Positions 1 through 6,483 of a stretch of 9,860 bases of DNA are shown in pieces (within the stretch, counting starts at the first letter, position 1; each line of letters begins with the position of its first letter). The notes beneath the pieces were generated by a model, which saw nothing but the letters and a program-made list of their open reading frames with translations, had not been told where the DNA came from and searched no databases. The stretch comes from Clostridiales bacterium (GTDB taxonomy: Bacteria > Bacillota > Clostridia > Lachnospirales > Lachnospiraceae): the NCBI GenBank assembly GCA_012512995.1, contig JAAZDA010000020.1:1-9860 (forward strand). The letters run 5' to 3'. A program made the translations under genes and the position numbers.

Positions 1-1
1 C

Positions 2-331
2 TCCTGAGAGCTGCTCTTTTTTATTGCTCTGACTGTAATACTTCACTGAGGTATTGTATGCCCTATGTCTCTTAATTCTATAATCACAGTAGCTACAATG
101 GAAACCGTGTTCGTCTGGAACGACTATATAAATGCCTATACATTCACAAGATCTACCGACATGAAGACGATTACCCTTGGTCTTAACGATTTCGTTGGTA
201 GCCTGGGGCTCACTAACTGGGGCGCAACTTTTGCTGCCATATCTATTACTGTTCTACCAGTTTTCGTTTTCTATTTTATATGTAGTAAAAGCATGCTTGC
301 AGGTATGACTCAAGGTGCAGTAAAAGGATAA
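2..331 (+). pseudogene. Remnant of a MalG-type carbohydrate ABC transporter permease
   Basis: This is the 3' end of an inner-membrane sugar permease of the CUT1 (MalG-like) class, now broken. From base 65 an open frame of 88 residues runs to the stop at 329-331. It contains the features expected after the cytoplasmic EAA loop: a P-M-S-L start, the F-V-W-N-D-Y helix (residues ~17-22), a last hydrophobic membrane helix (~54-73) and the family-typical C-terminus ending A-V-K-G. In the same frame just upstream, bases 8-46 read like an earlier membrane helix (E-L-L-F-F-I-A-L-T-V-I-L), but in-frame TGA stops at 5-7 and 47-49 interrupt it. About 80-100 residues that normally lie between these blocks, including the EAA loop that docks to the ATPase, are absent. 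The ATG at 65 has no convincing ribosome binding site. The gene sits 33 bases before the GH32 gene, as in sugar-uptake operons. That this is a deletion is inferred from family knowledge. Confidence 0.7.
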
Positions 332-364
332 CCAAACAATAATACAAACAAGAATGGAGGCAAT

Positions 365-1753
365 ATGAAACTATACTATCAATACCCAGGAACCTGGTTC
401 GGCGATTGCATGCCTTTCGGAAAAGGCAATGATTACTATCTGTTTCATCAAAGGGACACAAGAAAACCCGGTCCCTTCGGCGAGCCCTTCGGTTGGGACT
501 TAGCTACGACATCTGATTTCGTTCACTACAAAGATTATGGTGTCGCTGTCCCTCGTGGTGGGGATGATGAACAAGATCAGTTTGTATTTGCTGGCAGCGT
601 TTTTGAAGGCGAAGGGCAATATCACATATTTTACACTGGTTATAATCGTGATTATCCAGCACTTGGCAAACCCTCACAGGTCCTTATGCACGCTGTAAGC
701 AACGACTTAATACACTGGGAAAAGACAAATGATAAACTGACATTCACACCACAGGATGGCTACGATCCTGATGATTGGCGAGATCCATTTGTTTTCCGTG
801 ATGAAGAAAAAGGAGAATACGTTCTGATTCTCGGAGCAAGGCTTAAAGGTCCAAAGACCCAGCAAACAGGAAGGACTGTAAAATTCACATCCTCTAATCT
901 CAAAGATTGGAAATTCGAAGGAGATTTCTGGGCACCCGGCCTCTTTGTAATGCATGAAATGGTTGATTTGTTCAAGATCGGCGACTGGTGGTATCATGTA
1001 GTCACTGAATACAGCGACCGCAGCAAAATGGTTTACCGTATGAGCCAAAGCATTGACGGCCCATGGCTTACGCCAAAAGACGACGCTTTCGATGGACGGG
1101 CTTACTATGCGGGTCGTACTTTTTCACTGAATGGTCATCGAATCCTATTCGGGTGGGTGCCCACTAAAGAAAATGAAGATGATAAGAATAATTTTGAATG
1201 GGGTGGGACTTTTGTCGCCCATGAAGTGTACCAAAGACCTGATGGGACGCTCGGAGTAAAGATTCCTGAATCTATATGGAATTCGTTTGCGAATAGAACT
1301 GTGCATGAAAACATCTCCATAACATCTGTTGAAAAAGTAACTGAAACGGAACTCTTCAAAACATGTGGAGATATCCTGAGCTTTGAAACCAATGTCAAAT
1401 TCAGTGAAGGGACGCGTCGTTTTGGCATAAGAGTTAACAGTGATGTTGAAGCCCAGCAGTCTTATCAATTTGCTTTTCAGGTCAATGAAAACAGATTTAT
1501 ATTTGAAAAGTACCCGAATTGGCCCTGGTTCTCTTGCATGAATATCGGCCTTGAGAGGCCTCTGGATCTTGTTCCAGGTAAAAACTATAATATTCGAATA
1601 ATCATTGATGATACCATTGCTACATTGTATGTTGATGGTGTTGCTCTTAACACAAGAATGTACTCGAAACCCGGTGATTCCATTTCCATGTTTGTTGATG
1701 AAGGCACAATGGCAATTGACAATTGCAGTTTTTCAAACAAGCTGAATAAATAA
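365..1753 (+). CDS. Divergent GH32-type glycosidase (beta-fructosidase/levanase/sucrase-like)
   Basis: The 462-residue enzyme is predicted to hydrolyse fructosides (sucrose, fructo-oligosaccharides or a related sugar) in the cytoplasm, since it has no signal peptide. The N-terminal ~300 residues fit a five-bladed beta-propeller. The nucleophile block is W-F-G-D-C-M-P-F with Asp14 where classical GH32 has W-M-N-D-P-N-G. A-G-S at 76-78 replaces F-S-G-S. W-R-D-P (138-141) supplies the transition-state Asp140. H-E-M-V-D (197-201) supplies acid/base Glu198 in place of E-C-P-D. Residues ~320-462 look like the C-terminal beta-sandwich of GH32 (L-Y-V-D-G-V, then a F-V-D-E-G strand). A GGAGG at 356-360 lies 4 bases before the ATG, supporting this start. 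It follows a sugar permease remnant and precedes a VOC gene by 19 bases, so they were probably cotranscribed. Exact substrate cannot be read from the sequence. A GH43-like assignment is the main alternative. Confidence 0.85.
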   Translation: MKLYYQYPGTWFGDCMPFGKGNDYYLFHQRDTRKPGPFGEPFGWDLATTSDFVHYKDYGVAVPRGGDDEQDQFVFAGSVFEGEGQYHIFYTGYNRDYPALGKPSQVLMHAVSNDLIHWEKTNDKLTFTPQDGYDPDDWRDPFVFRDEEKGEYVLILGARLKGPKTQQTGRTVKFTSSNLKDWKFEGDFWAPGLFVMHEMVDLFKIGDWWYHVVTEYSDRSKMVYRMSQSIDGPWLTPKDDAFDGRAYYAGRTFSLNGHRILFGWVPTKENEDDKNNFEWGGTFVAHEVYQRPDGTLGVKIPESIWNSFANRTVHENISITSVEKVTETELFKTCGDILSFETNVKFSEGTRRFGIRVNSDVEAQQSYQFAFQVNENRFIFEKYPNWPWFSCMNIGLERPLDLVPGKNYNIRIIIDDTIATLYVDGVALNTRMYSKPGDSISMFVDEGTMAIDNCSFSNKLNK

Positions 1754-1772
1754 CTTTCTGAGGTGCGAAGAA

Positions 1773-2165
1773 ATGAATGACAATATTAGTGGTCTGCAAC
1801 ACATAGGCATTCCCTGCAAAGATAAAAATGAGACAGCAGAATTTTACTGCAAGCTTGGATTTACTAAAGCTTTCGAAACAACTAACAATGGGCAACCTGT
1901 CTGTTTTCTGAAATTAGGATCATTAATTATTGAAACTTATCAGGATAAAACAGTTGGTTCAACCGGCGCCATTAATCACTTCTGCCTGGATGTAAATGAT
2001 ATCGAAGAAGCATACAAAACGGCTTCTGAAATGCATTTGAATATGTGTGATCAGAGCATTCAGTTCCTGCCATTTTGGGATAATGGCGTTCGTTTCTTCA
2101 CAATTACCGGGCCAACAACGAACGCATTGAATTTTGCCAGAAACTATGAAGATTGCCGTGAATAG
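1773..2165 (+). CDS. VOC (glyoxalase/bleomycin-resistance fold) family protein
   Basis: This 130-residue protein shows the paired beta-alpha-beta-beta-beta pattern of the vicinal oxygen chelate superfamily. The first module starts L-Q-H-I-G-I-P (His10) and ends L-I-I-E-T (Glu54). The second starts I-N-H-F-C-L-D (His69) and ends N-A-L-N-F. The first three are at the usual metal-ligand positions of glyoxalase-like enzymes. The fourth, normally Glu in an I-E-F motif, is Asn120, so metal binding may be altered or lost. Members include lactoylglutathione lyases, epimerases, dioxygenases and metal-free binding proteins, so no reaction is assigned. An SD-like TGAGGTG at 1759-1765 lies 7 bases before the ATG. 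The gene starts 19 bases after the GH32 stop, which suggests translation from one message and a possible role in the same sugar pathway. No signal peptide or membrane segment is seen. Confidence 0.85.
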   Translation: MNDNISGLQHIGIPCKDKNETAEFYCKLGFTKAFETTNNGQPVCFLKLGSLIIETYQDKTVGSTGAINHFCLDVNDIEEAYKTASEMHLNMCDQSIQFLPFWDNGVRFFTITGPTTNALNFARNYEDCRE

Positions 2166-2539
2166 GCATACTAGAACACTTATTAGATTTCAATAGCAAA
2201 TCGGGATCCAATTGCTCATAATTCACTGCAATTGGATCCCACATACATACTCAAATAGATATGACATTGCCTTCCCGGCGCATCATGATTCTAAGAATCA
2301 GAAACTTAGCCATTATCATCTATCCGCAAGCAGTATTCTCATGCTCAGCATTTTGGTCAAGATACTTATCAACGCAACCATAGAATCATCCTCTATATCA
2401 CACCCAATACCTATCGCATGCTCAACAATTCAATATTTGCCGTAAATAGGCAATTTCGCCTGATTATTTGATGCTCCAAGTGCAAGGTTATATTGGTGCG
2501 AAAACGCGTTTATCCTTTATAGCTTGCACTTCAGGGCTA
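2166..2539. other. Gene-poor, AT-rich intergenic stretch
   Basis: No gene can be supported here. The stretch holds the 13-bp inverted repeat described separately, a 13-base palindrome GATTCTAAGAATC, and a LacI/CcpA-operator-like sequence CGAAAACGCGTTTA at 2499-2512 with a perfect 10-bp core palindrome (AAACGCGTTT, 2502-2511). A short minus-strand stretch with open reading (about 2319-2435) has no start with a ribosome binding site and no family was recognised. The 77-codon plus-strand open frame at 2212-2445 lies across the inverted repeat and looks non-coding. Confidence 0.5.
2203..2240. repeat. Perfect 13-bp inverted repeat (hairpin)
   Basis: The left arm GGGATCCAATTGC (2203-2215) is the exact reverse complement of the right arm GCAATTGGATCCC (2228-2240), with a 12-base loop. 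It lies 37 bases after the VOC stop codon, where an operon terminator would be expected. No T-run follows the stem on either strand, so it is not a standard intrinsic terminator. It may instead be an mRNA 3'-end stabilising hairpin, a protein site or a scar of a mobile element. Confidence 0.75.
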
Positions 2540-2701
2540 AAATCATGCCGTATGGTATTTGGTTCCCTTATCATCCAGTTGCACACACATTGACAACAGC
2601 GACCGCGAACTTGTAAAACAGATACATGAAAACCCGTATTATCAATACCTTGTTGGTATCTCATCCTTTCAGCAGAGTTTCCGTATGATTCTTTTGAAGT
2701 T
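2540..2701 (+). pseudogene. Frameshifted N-terminal fragment of an IS transposase (IS1182/IS5-like)
   Basis: Three neighbouring reading frames together recreate the N-terminal domain of an IS1182-like (DUF772-bearing) transposase. Frame one (2540-2590) gives R-M-V-F-G-S-L-I-I. A different frame from 2592 gives S-D-R-E-L-V-K-Q-I-H-E-N-P-Y-Y-Q-Y-L-V-G, close to the family pattern SDREL-V-QI-ENPY-QYF-G. A third frame from about 2675 gives E-F-P-Y-D-S, resembling the following P-F-D-x-S motif. The rest of the transposase, including its catalytic residues, is missing: the sequence runs directly into the 3' end of the AraC-type gene. No terminal inverted repeats or target duplication were identified. 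The gene is clearly dead. The family name rests on recalled motif similarity, not on a search. Confidence 0.7.
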
Positions 2702-3129
2702 CAATTCGAAAATGGGAGCTGATTAGATGTCCATAGTATCCGATACTGCAGTGGGGTTATCTTTTCCAAATTGCGAAAGACCTGCACGAAATAGCTCACA
2801 TCATTGAATCCGACCCGCCATGCAATTTCGTGGACTGAGAAATCAGACGTCCTCAATAATCGTTTCCCTTCTGTCATTCTTAACTGCAGCAGATAATCCC
2901 ACGGGGAAATCCCAATATACTTCTTGAACTGCTTCTGCAAATATGACTTGCTAAGAAAAAAAGACTGCGACAACCTCTCCAGCGTGAGATCATCCGCATA
3001 GTTTTCGGTCAAGTACTCCTTTATCTTGCTTATTACTGGTGGTGTCGTTTCTTTTTGCTCATGATATACTGCCTCAAGCAGGCAGTAACAAATACTTGTT
3101 AATAAGCTTGATGCCTCATAATTCAGCAT
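2701..3129 (-). CDS. Truncated AraC/XylS-family transcriptional regulator (DNA-binding half)
   Basis: The 142 residues correspond to the C-terminal part of an AraC-type regulator. Typical family members have about 270-300 residues, with an N-terminal sugar-binding cupin that is absent here. The first helix-turn-helix lies at ~48-70 (L-T-L-E-R-L-S ... S-K-S-Y-L-Q-K-Q-F-K) and the second at ~97-120 (H-E-I-A-W-R-V-G-F ... Y-F-V-Q-V-F-R), followed by the usual T-P-L-Q-Y-R. The frame stays open and AraC-like for only about six codons upstream of the ATG (to ~3147), then runs antisense through a different gene's remnant. The N-terminal half was therefore lost at a rearrangement. An AAGGA lies 10 bases before the ATG, so a DNA-binding fragment could still be made, but it could not sense an inducer. 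Treat as a probable pseudogene. Confidence 0.75.
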   Translation of the reverse strand: MLNYEASSLLTSICYCLLEAVYHEQKETTPPVISKIKEYLTENYADDLTLERLSQSFFLSKSYLQKQFKKYIGISPWDYLLQLRMTEGKRLLRTSDFSVHEIAWRVGFNDVSYFVQVFRNLEKITPLQYRILWTSNQLPFSN

Positions 3130-3147
3130 CAGTGTTTTTTCCTTCTT

Positions 3148-3351
3148 GGAAAACTCGGAGGATATACGGCTGTTGCCTTGGTTGAAGGTCAGATAACCGG
3201 AGCTGTTGGAGACACCTTTGAAGCTGGCGACATGGAGAACAGTCCCTATACATTGACCGCCATCGAAGGCACCGATGCTTCTGAAGTAATACTTGGGCCT
3301 CCTTTCAAATTCGATCCTTCAAACATAGACGAATGGAAAGAAGTATATTGA
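3148..3351 (+). pseudogene. C-terminal remnant of a RhaS/LsrB-like sugar ABC substrate-binding protein
   Basis: On the plus strand an open frame without a start reads G-K-L-G-G-Y-T-A-V-A-L-V-E-G, then G-A-V-G-D-T-F-E-A-G, and ends in L-G-P-P-F-K-F-D-P-S-N-I-D-E-W-K before a TGA at 3349-3351. This order of motifs is characteristic of the last ~65 residues of periplasmic-binding-protein-like (Peripla_BP_4) sugar receptors of the rhamnose/autoinducer-2 type. The first ~260 residues, including the lipoprotein signal, are missing. The fragment begins almost exactly where the opposite-strand AraC-type fragment stops, which points to a deletion or recombination joint at about 3140-3150. A good terminator follows at 3386, in the expected place for this gene's own 3' end. 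The protein cannot function. Confidence 0.7.
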
Positions 3352-3385
3352 TTAGAAAATGATCTTCTATATGAGTTGTTGTTTA

Positions 3386-3420
3386 GCAATAGGCGGCCGA
3401 TTGCCGCCTATTGCGCTTTA
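3386..3420 (+). terminator. Rho-independent terminator-like hairpin
   Basis: GCAATAGGCGGC (3386-3397) pairs perfectly with GCCGCCTATTGC (3403-3414) around a 5-base loop and is followed by GCTTTATTT. It lies 34 bases after the stop of the sugar-binding-protein remnant, so it was probably that gene's terminator. It is also 16 bases beyond the stop of the convergent aldo/keto reductase gene, but on that strand the stem is not followed by a T-run. Confidence 0.75.
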
Positions 3421-3430
3421 TTTGTATACT

Positions 3431-4453
3431 TCATCCCACAGATATTTCTCCCGCCAAAACTTTCTTGTAGTCCTCGTAGTTGGCAGCAAGGAGCGACGGC
3501 GTGTCAAGACCGTAAGGGCAGCGCGAAGCGCATCTGTTGCAATGAAGACAGGACTCGATTTTCTTCATTTTCTCCTGATGTTCTTCATCAAGCCATCCTG
3601 CTGATGGCGCGCGGCGCAGCATTAGGCTCATCCTCGCGCAGTTGTTTATCTCAATTCCGGCAGGGCACGGCATGCAATAACCGCATCCACGGCAAAACTC
3701 ACCTGATAATTCTTTTCTGTCGTGATCAATTACTGCCTTGAGCTCAGATGTCATCTCAGGCGGATTATCTATGTAACTCAGAAATTCATCGAGCTCGCTC
3801 TCTTTCTGCACTCCCCAGATCGGAAGCACATGTTCATACTGCGCCATAAAAGCATATGCCGCTGCACTGTTATTTATGAGACCGCCAGAGAGCCCCTTCA
3901 TAGCAATAAAGCCCATCTTATGTTTTGCCGCAAGAGTCACTATCTCGAGATCCTTAGATGTGGCAAGATAACAGAAAGGGAACTGGATCGTCTCGTAAAG
4001 TCCGCTCTCCACTGCTTCCATGGCAACATTAAGGCGATGGTTCGTGAGACCAATATGCCTGATCTTTCCCTCTTCCTTAGCTTTCAGCATCGCTTCATAA
4101 AGGCCCGTCCCGTCATCCGGCTTCGGACAGAATGAAGGGTTATGGAACTGGTAAATATCAATATATCCAAGGTACGAGAGAGATTTCTCGAGATCCTTAT
4201 CGAACTCACTTACAGTCGTCGCCGCTGTCTTTGTGCTGATGAAGAGCTTGTCCCTCTTGTCAGAAAACGCCGCATGCAGCTTTTCTTCGCTGTCCGAGTA
4301 AGCTCTCGCTGTGTCGAAGAACCTGACCCCGCCGTCGTACGCCTTATTCAGAAGACGCGCAGCTTCCTTTATGTCGACCCTCTGGATCGGCAATGCTCCG
4401 AATCCATTCTTGTTTACCGTGATACCTGTTGTTCCCAAAGTTACTGTCGTCAT
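3431..4453 (-). CDS. Aldo/keto reductase with C-terminal [4Fe-4S] ferredoxin-like domain
   Basis: The 340-residue protein combines an NAD(P)H-dependent aldo/keto reductase barrel with a ferredoxin-like tail. The catalytic tetrad is visible as Asp47 and Tyr52 (F-F-D-T-A-R-A-Y), Lys75 (I-S-T-K) and His104 (Y-Q-F-H-N-P). Two cysteine clusters close to the C-terminus, C-R-G-C-G-Y-C-M-P-C-P and C-L-H-C-N-R-C-A-S-R-C-P, could hold two [4Fe-4S] centres. Such fused reductases are common in anaerobic Clostridia; their substrates are mostly unknown and electron transfer to or from ferredoxin is inferred. The ATG at 4453 is preferred: AGGAAAGGG (4459-4467) sits 5 bases upstream. An 8-codon extension to a TTG at 4477 would cover that ribosome binding site. 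The gene stands alone, with a promoter-like TATAAT at 4510-4515, and is divergent from the arabinofuranosidase gene. Confidence 0.9.
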   Translation of the reverse strand: MTTVTLGTTGITVNKNGFGALPIQRVDIKEAARLLNKAYDGGVRFFDTARAYSDSEEKLHAAFSDKRDKLFISTKTAATTVSEFDKDLEKSLSYLGYIDIYQFHNPSFCPKPDDGTGLYEAMLKAKEEGKIRHIGLTNHRLNVAMEAVESGLYETIQFPFCYLATSKDLEIVTLAAKHKMGFIAMKGLSGGLINNSAAAYAFMAQYEHVLPIWGVQKESELDEFLSYIDNPPEMTSELKAVIDHDRKELSGEFCRGCGYCMPCPAGIEINNCARMSLMLRRAPSAGWLDEEHQEKMKKIESCLHCNRCASRCPYGLDTPSLLAANYEDYKKVLAGEISVG

Positions 4454-4509
4454 TTTGTCCCTTTCCTGCCTGAACAATGTTCGCTCTGTGCCCTGAAGAC
4501 ACCTATTTC

Positions 4510-4538
4510 ATTATACGGCAAATACAGACGGATTGCTG
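4510..4538 (-). promoter_or_regulatory. Candidate sigma-A promoter for the aldo/keto reductase
   Basis: Read on the minus strand, a perfect -10 hexamer TATAAT (4510-4515) precedes the start codon by about 57 bases. The -35 region 17 bases further up is only weakly matched (CAGCAA). The position just in front of the gene and downstream of the coding-like remnant makes it the best candidate, but only the -10 element is convincing. Confidence 0.45.
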
Positions 4539-4547
4539 TATACTGTT

Positions 4548-4718
4548 TTATCTTTGGTCCTGTTCCTCCGTTGTGAACTCATCACGGATCTCCTTGTAGA
4601 CCTGAATTCCTTCTTTCATAAGTTCAAGGCTTTCATCAGAAATATTCCATACCATCCCCATAACTGTCACAGCGTCAGTCACGATTCGCAGCAGTACATA
4701 AATCGTCCTTGCCTTTTG
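4548..4718 (-). pseudogene. Short coding-like remnant, possibly the C-terminus of a glycosidase
   Basis: On the minus strand a frame open from about 4713 to the TAA at 4548-4550 has protein-like composition. Its last 37 codons from an ATG at 4661 read M-V-W-N-I-S-D-E-S-L-E-L-M-K-E-G-I-Q-V-Y and then a charged tail. The W-N-I-S-D-E-S ... K-E-G-I-x-x-Y-K pattern resembles the region near the C-terminus of GH36-type alpha-galactosidases, but this is from memory and weak. There is no ribosome binding site and a TAG precedes it. It lies 95 bases before the aldo/keto reductase on the same strand, so it may be the tail of a former operon partner. A small real protein is less likely. Confidence 0.35.
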
Positions 4719-4757
4719 CTACAGATATGGTACAGTTTTAATTAAGATTCATCTTAA
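4716..4757 (+). promoter_or_regulatory. Candidate promoter with operator-like palindrome upstream of the arabinofuranosidase gene
   Basis: TTGCTA (4716-4721) and TAATTA (4739-4744) are separated by 17 bases and are moderate matches to sigma-A hexamers. A palindrome TTAAGAT-TC-ATCTTAA (4742-4757) overlaps the -10 and expected start point, which is where a repressor would block transcription. It is about 150 bases before the start codon. Two small inverted repeats follow in the presumed leader (CAGGGT/ACCCTG at 4813-4833 and TTTGGT/ACCAAA at 4838-4855). The site is inferred from sequence alone; no regulator is identified. Confidence 0.35.
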
Positions 4758-4909
4758 CTATTTTACGTTGAGCTAAAAGCACTGCTCTTGCCCCAACATC
4801 ATATTTCGTCGTCAGGGTTCATGGTTCACCCTGCTGATTTGGTGGCAAAACCAAAGAGTAACCCTTGTATTATCATATTGCATGTCACATGGCTCACGGA
4901 GGGCGCACA

Positions 4910-6424
4910 ATGAAAAGACTTATCATTAACACTCTTGAACACAAATCCATTATTCACAAAGAGCTCCAGGGTAATTTCTCTGAACATCTTGGCCGCTGCA
5001 TATATGAAGGTCTTTATGTCGGAGAGAATAATACGGAAATTCCCAACGTAAACGGTATGCGAAAAGACGTTGTTGAGGCTCTGAAGGCCATAAAGATGCC
5101 GGTGCTGCGCTGGCCCGGAGGATGTTTTGCCGATGAATACCATTGGCAGGATGGCATCGGTCCAAAAGAGACCCGCAAGAAAATGATCAACACGCACTGG
5201 GGCGGTGTCGTGGAGGACAACAGTTTTGGCACGCACGAATTCATGGAGCTCTGCGATCAGCTCGGCTGTGAATCATATGTAAATGCCAATGTCGGAAGTG
5301 GTTCAGTCAGAGAGATGAGCGAATGGGTCGAGTACATGACCTTCGAGGGTGTTTCTCCCATGTCGGCGCTTCGCGAAAAGAACGGCCACAAAGATGCCTG
5401 GCATCCGACTTTTCTTGGCGTCGGCAATGAGAACTGGGGCTGCGGCGGCAACATGCGCCCAGAGCATTACGCGAACGAATTCCGCAGATACTCGACATAC
5501 TGCCGGACTTATGATCCCAAATATCCTCTTTACAAGATCGCCTGCGGGCCTAATGTCGACGATTATCACTGGACAGAGACCGTTCTGCGCACATTGGATC
5601 CCGTGACCTTCCTTAATGAACACGGACTGATCAACGGGCTTTCGCTTCATTACTACACGATACCCGGGGACTTCGAGCACAAGAAATCCGCGACTGATTT
5701 TGATTTGACAACATATTATGAGACACTTCAGAAAGCATATTACATGGATGAGCTCATCCGCCGACACGGAGCTATTATGGATCAGTTCGATCCAGAGAAG
5801 AAGATAGGCCTTATTGTCGACGAGTGGGGGAGCTGGTACGGGGTTGAGCCCGGCACAAATCCCGGCTTCCTTTATCAGCAAAACACGATGAGAGACGCCA
5901 TGATTGCCGGCATAACGCTCAATATTTTCAACAAGCACAGCGACAGAGTTCGCATGGCAAACATCGCGCAGATGATCAATGTGCTGCAGTCAGTCATCCT
6001 CACCGACGGCGCGGAAATGGTCAAAACACCCACTTACCATGTTTTTGATCTCTTCAAGGAACATCAGGATGGCACTTTGCTGGGTTCGTATATTGAAAAT
6101 GAAACGATTGGCGCTGACGATTGGCATATTCCGATGTTATCAGAGTCCTGCTCATTGACTAAAGACGGCTCTGTTGTCATCACGCTCGTAAATGCTTCTG
6201 ACAGCAAGGCCGAGGAAATCGAGATCATGCCTGTGGAATTCAAGGCTTCAGATGTCAGTGGCCGCATCCTCACCGGTGAGATACACGCAATGAACACCTT
6301 TGAGAACGGAGAGCCCGTACACTGCGTCGAACTCGGACACGATGCACTTAAGCCCGGCGTAGGCGGAAATATCACAGTGTCACTCCCGGCCTGCTCAGTG
6401 GCAGAGATCATACTGAATAAATAA
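4910..6424 (+). CDS. abfA: GH51 alpha-L-arabinofuranosidase
   Basis: This 504-residue enzyme is predicted to remove terminal alpha-L-arabinofuranose from arabinan, arabinoxylan or short arabino-oligosaccharides. It lacks a signal peptide, so it should act in the cytoplasm on imported oligosaccharides. The family landmarks are all present: F-S-E-H-L-G-R near residue 23, L-R-W-P-G-G-C-F (~66-73), acid/base Glu174 in G-V-G-N-E-N-W-G, and nucleophile Glu305 in V-D-E-W-G-S-W. The barrel is followed by a beta-sandwich from ~400 to the end, and the length is normal for GH51. The start at 4910 is chosen because GGAGGG (4898-4903) lies 6 bases upstream; an upstream in-frame ATG at 4865 would put the ribosome binding site inside the gene. 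No transporter or other pentose gene adjoins it. The symbol is by analogy with Bacillus abfA. Confidence 0.93.
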   Translation: MKRLIINTLEHKSIIHKELQGNFSEHLGRCIYEGLYVGENNTEIPNVNGMRKDVVEALKAIKMPVLRWPGGCFADEYHWQDGIGPKETRKKMINTHWGGVVEDNSFGTHEFMELCDQLGCESYVNANVGSGSVREMSEWVEYMTFEGVSPMSALREKNGHKDAWHPTFLGVGNENWGCGGNMRPEHYANEFRRYSTYCRTYDPKYPLYKIACGPNVDDYHWTETVLRTLDPVTFLNEHGLINGLSLHYYTIPGDFEHKKSATDFDLTTYYETLQKAYYMDELIRRHGAIMDQFDPEKKIGLIVDEWGSWYGVEPGTNPGFLYQQNTMRDAMIAGITLNIFNKHSDRVRMANIAQMINVLQSVILTDGAEMVKTPTYHVFDLFKEHQDGTLLGSYIENETIGADDWHIPMLSESCSLTKDGSVVITLVNASDSKAEEIEIMPVEFKASDVSGRILTGEIHAMNTFENGEPVHCVELGHDALKPGVGGNITVSLPACSVAEIILNK

Positions 6425-6431
6425 TGTAATC

Positions 6432-6483
6432 TTCACTGATAACCACACATTTCTAACATCATGATAGTATTTTTATCAGTGAA
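6432..6483. repeat. Inverted repeat between convergent genes
   Basis: TTCACTGATAA (6432-6442) is the perfect reverse complement of TTATCAGTGAA (6473-6483), with a 30-base loop. It spans the gap between the stops of the arabinofuranosidase (6424) and the convergent HypE-like gene (6459); the right arm lies in the last codons of the latter. It could form a hairpin in transcripts from either side, but the loop is long and no T-run follows, so a terminator role is weak. Confidence 0.45.

Noticed and set aside
2212..2445. 77-codon plus-strand open frame
   Set aside because: It begins inside the 13-bp inverted repeat, has no ribosome binding site and no recognisable protein features.
3376..4135. 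Plus-strand open frames opposite the aldo/keto reductase
   Set aside because: The minus-strand protein shows catalytic tetrad and Fe-S cysteine motifs; the opposite frames show none.
5303..5938. 211-codon minus-strand open frame inside the arabinofuranosidase gene
   Set aside because: It is antisense to a complete GH51 gene with all catalytic motifs and has no family pattern or ribosome binding site.
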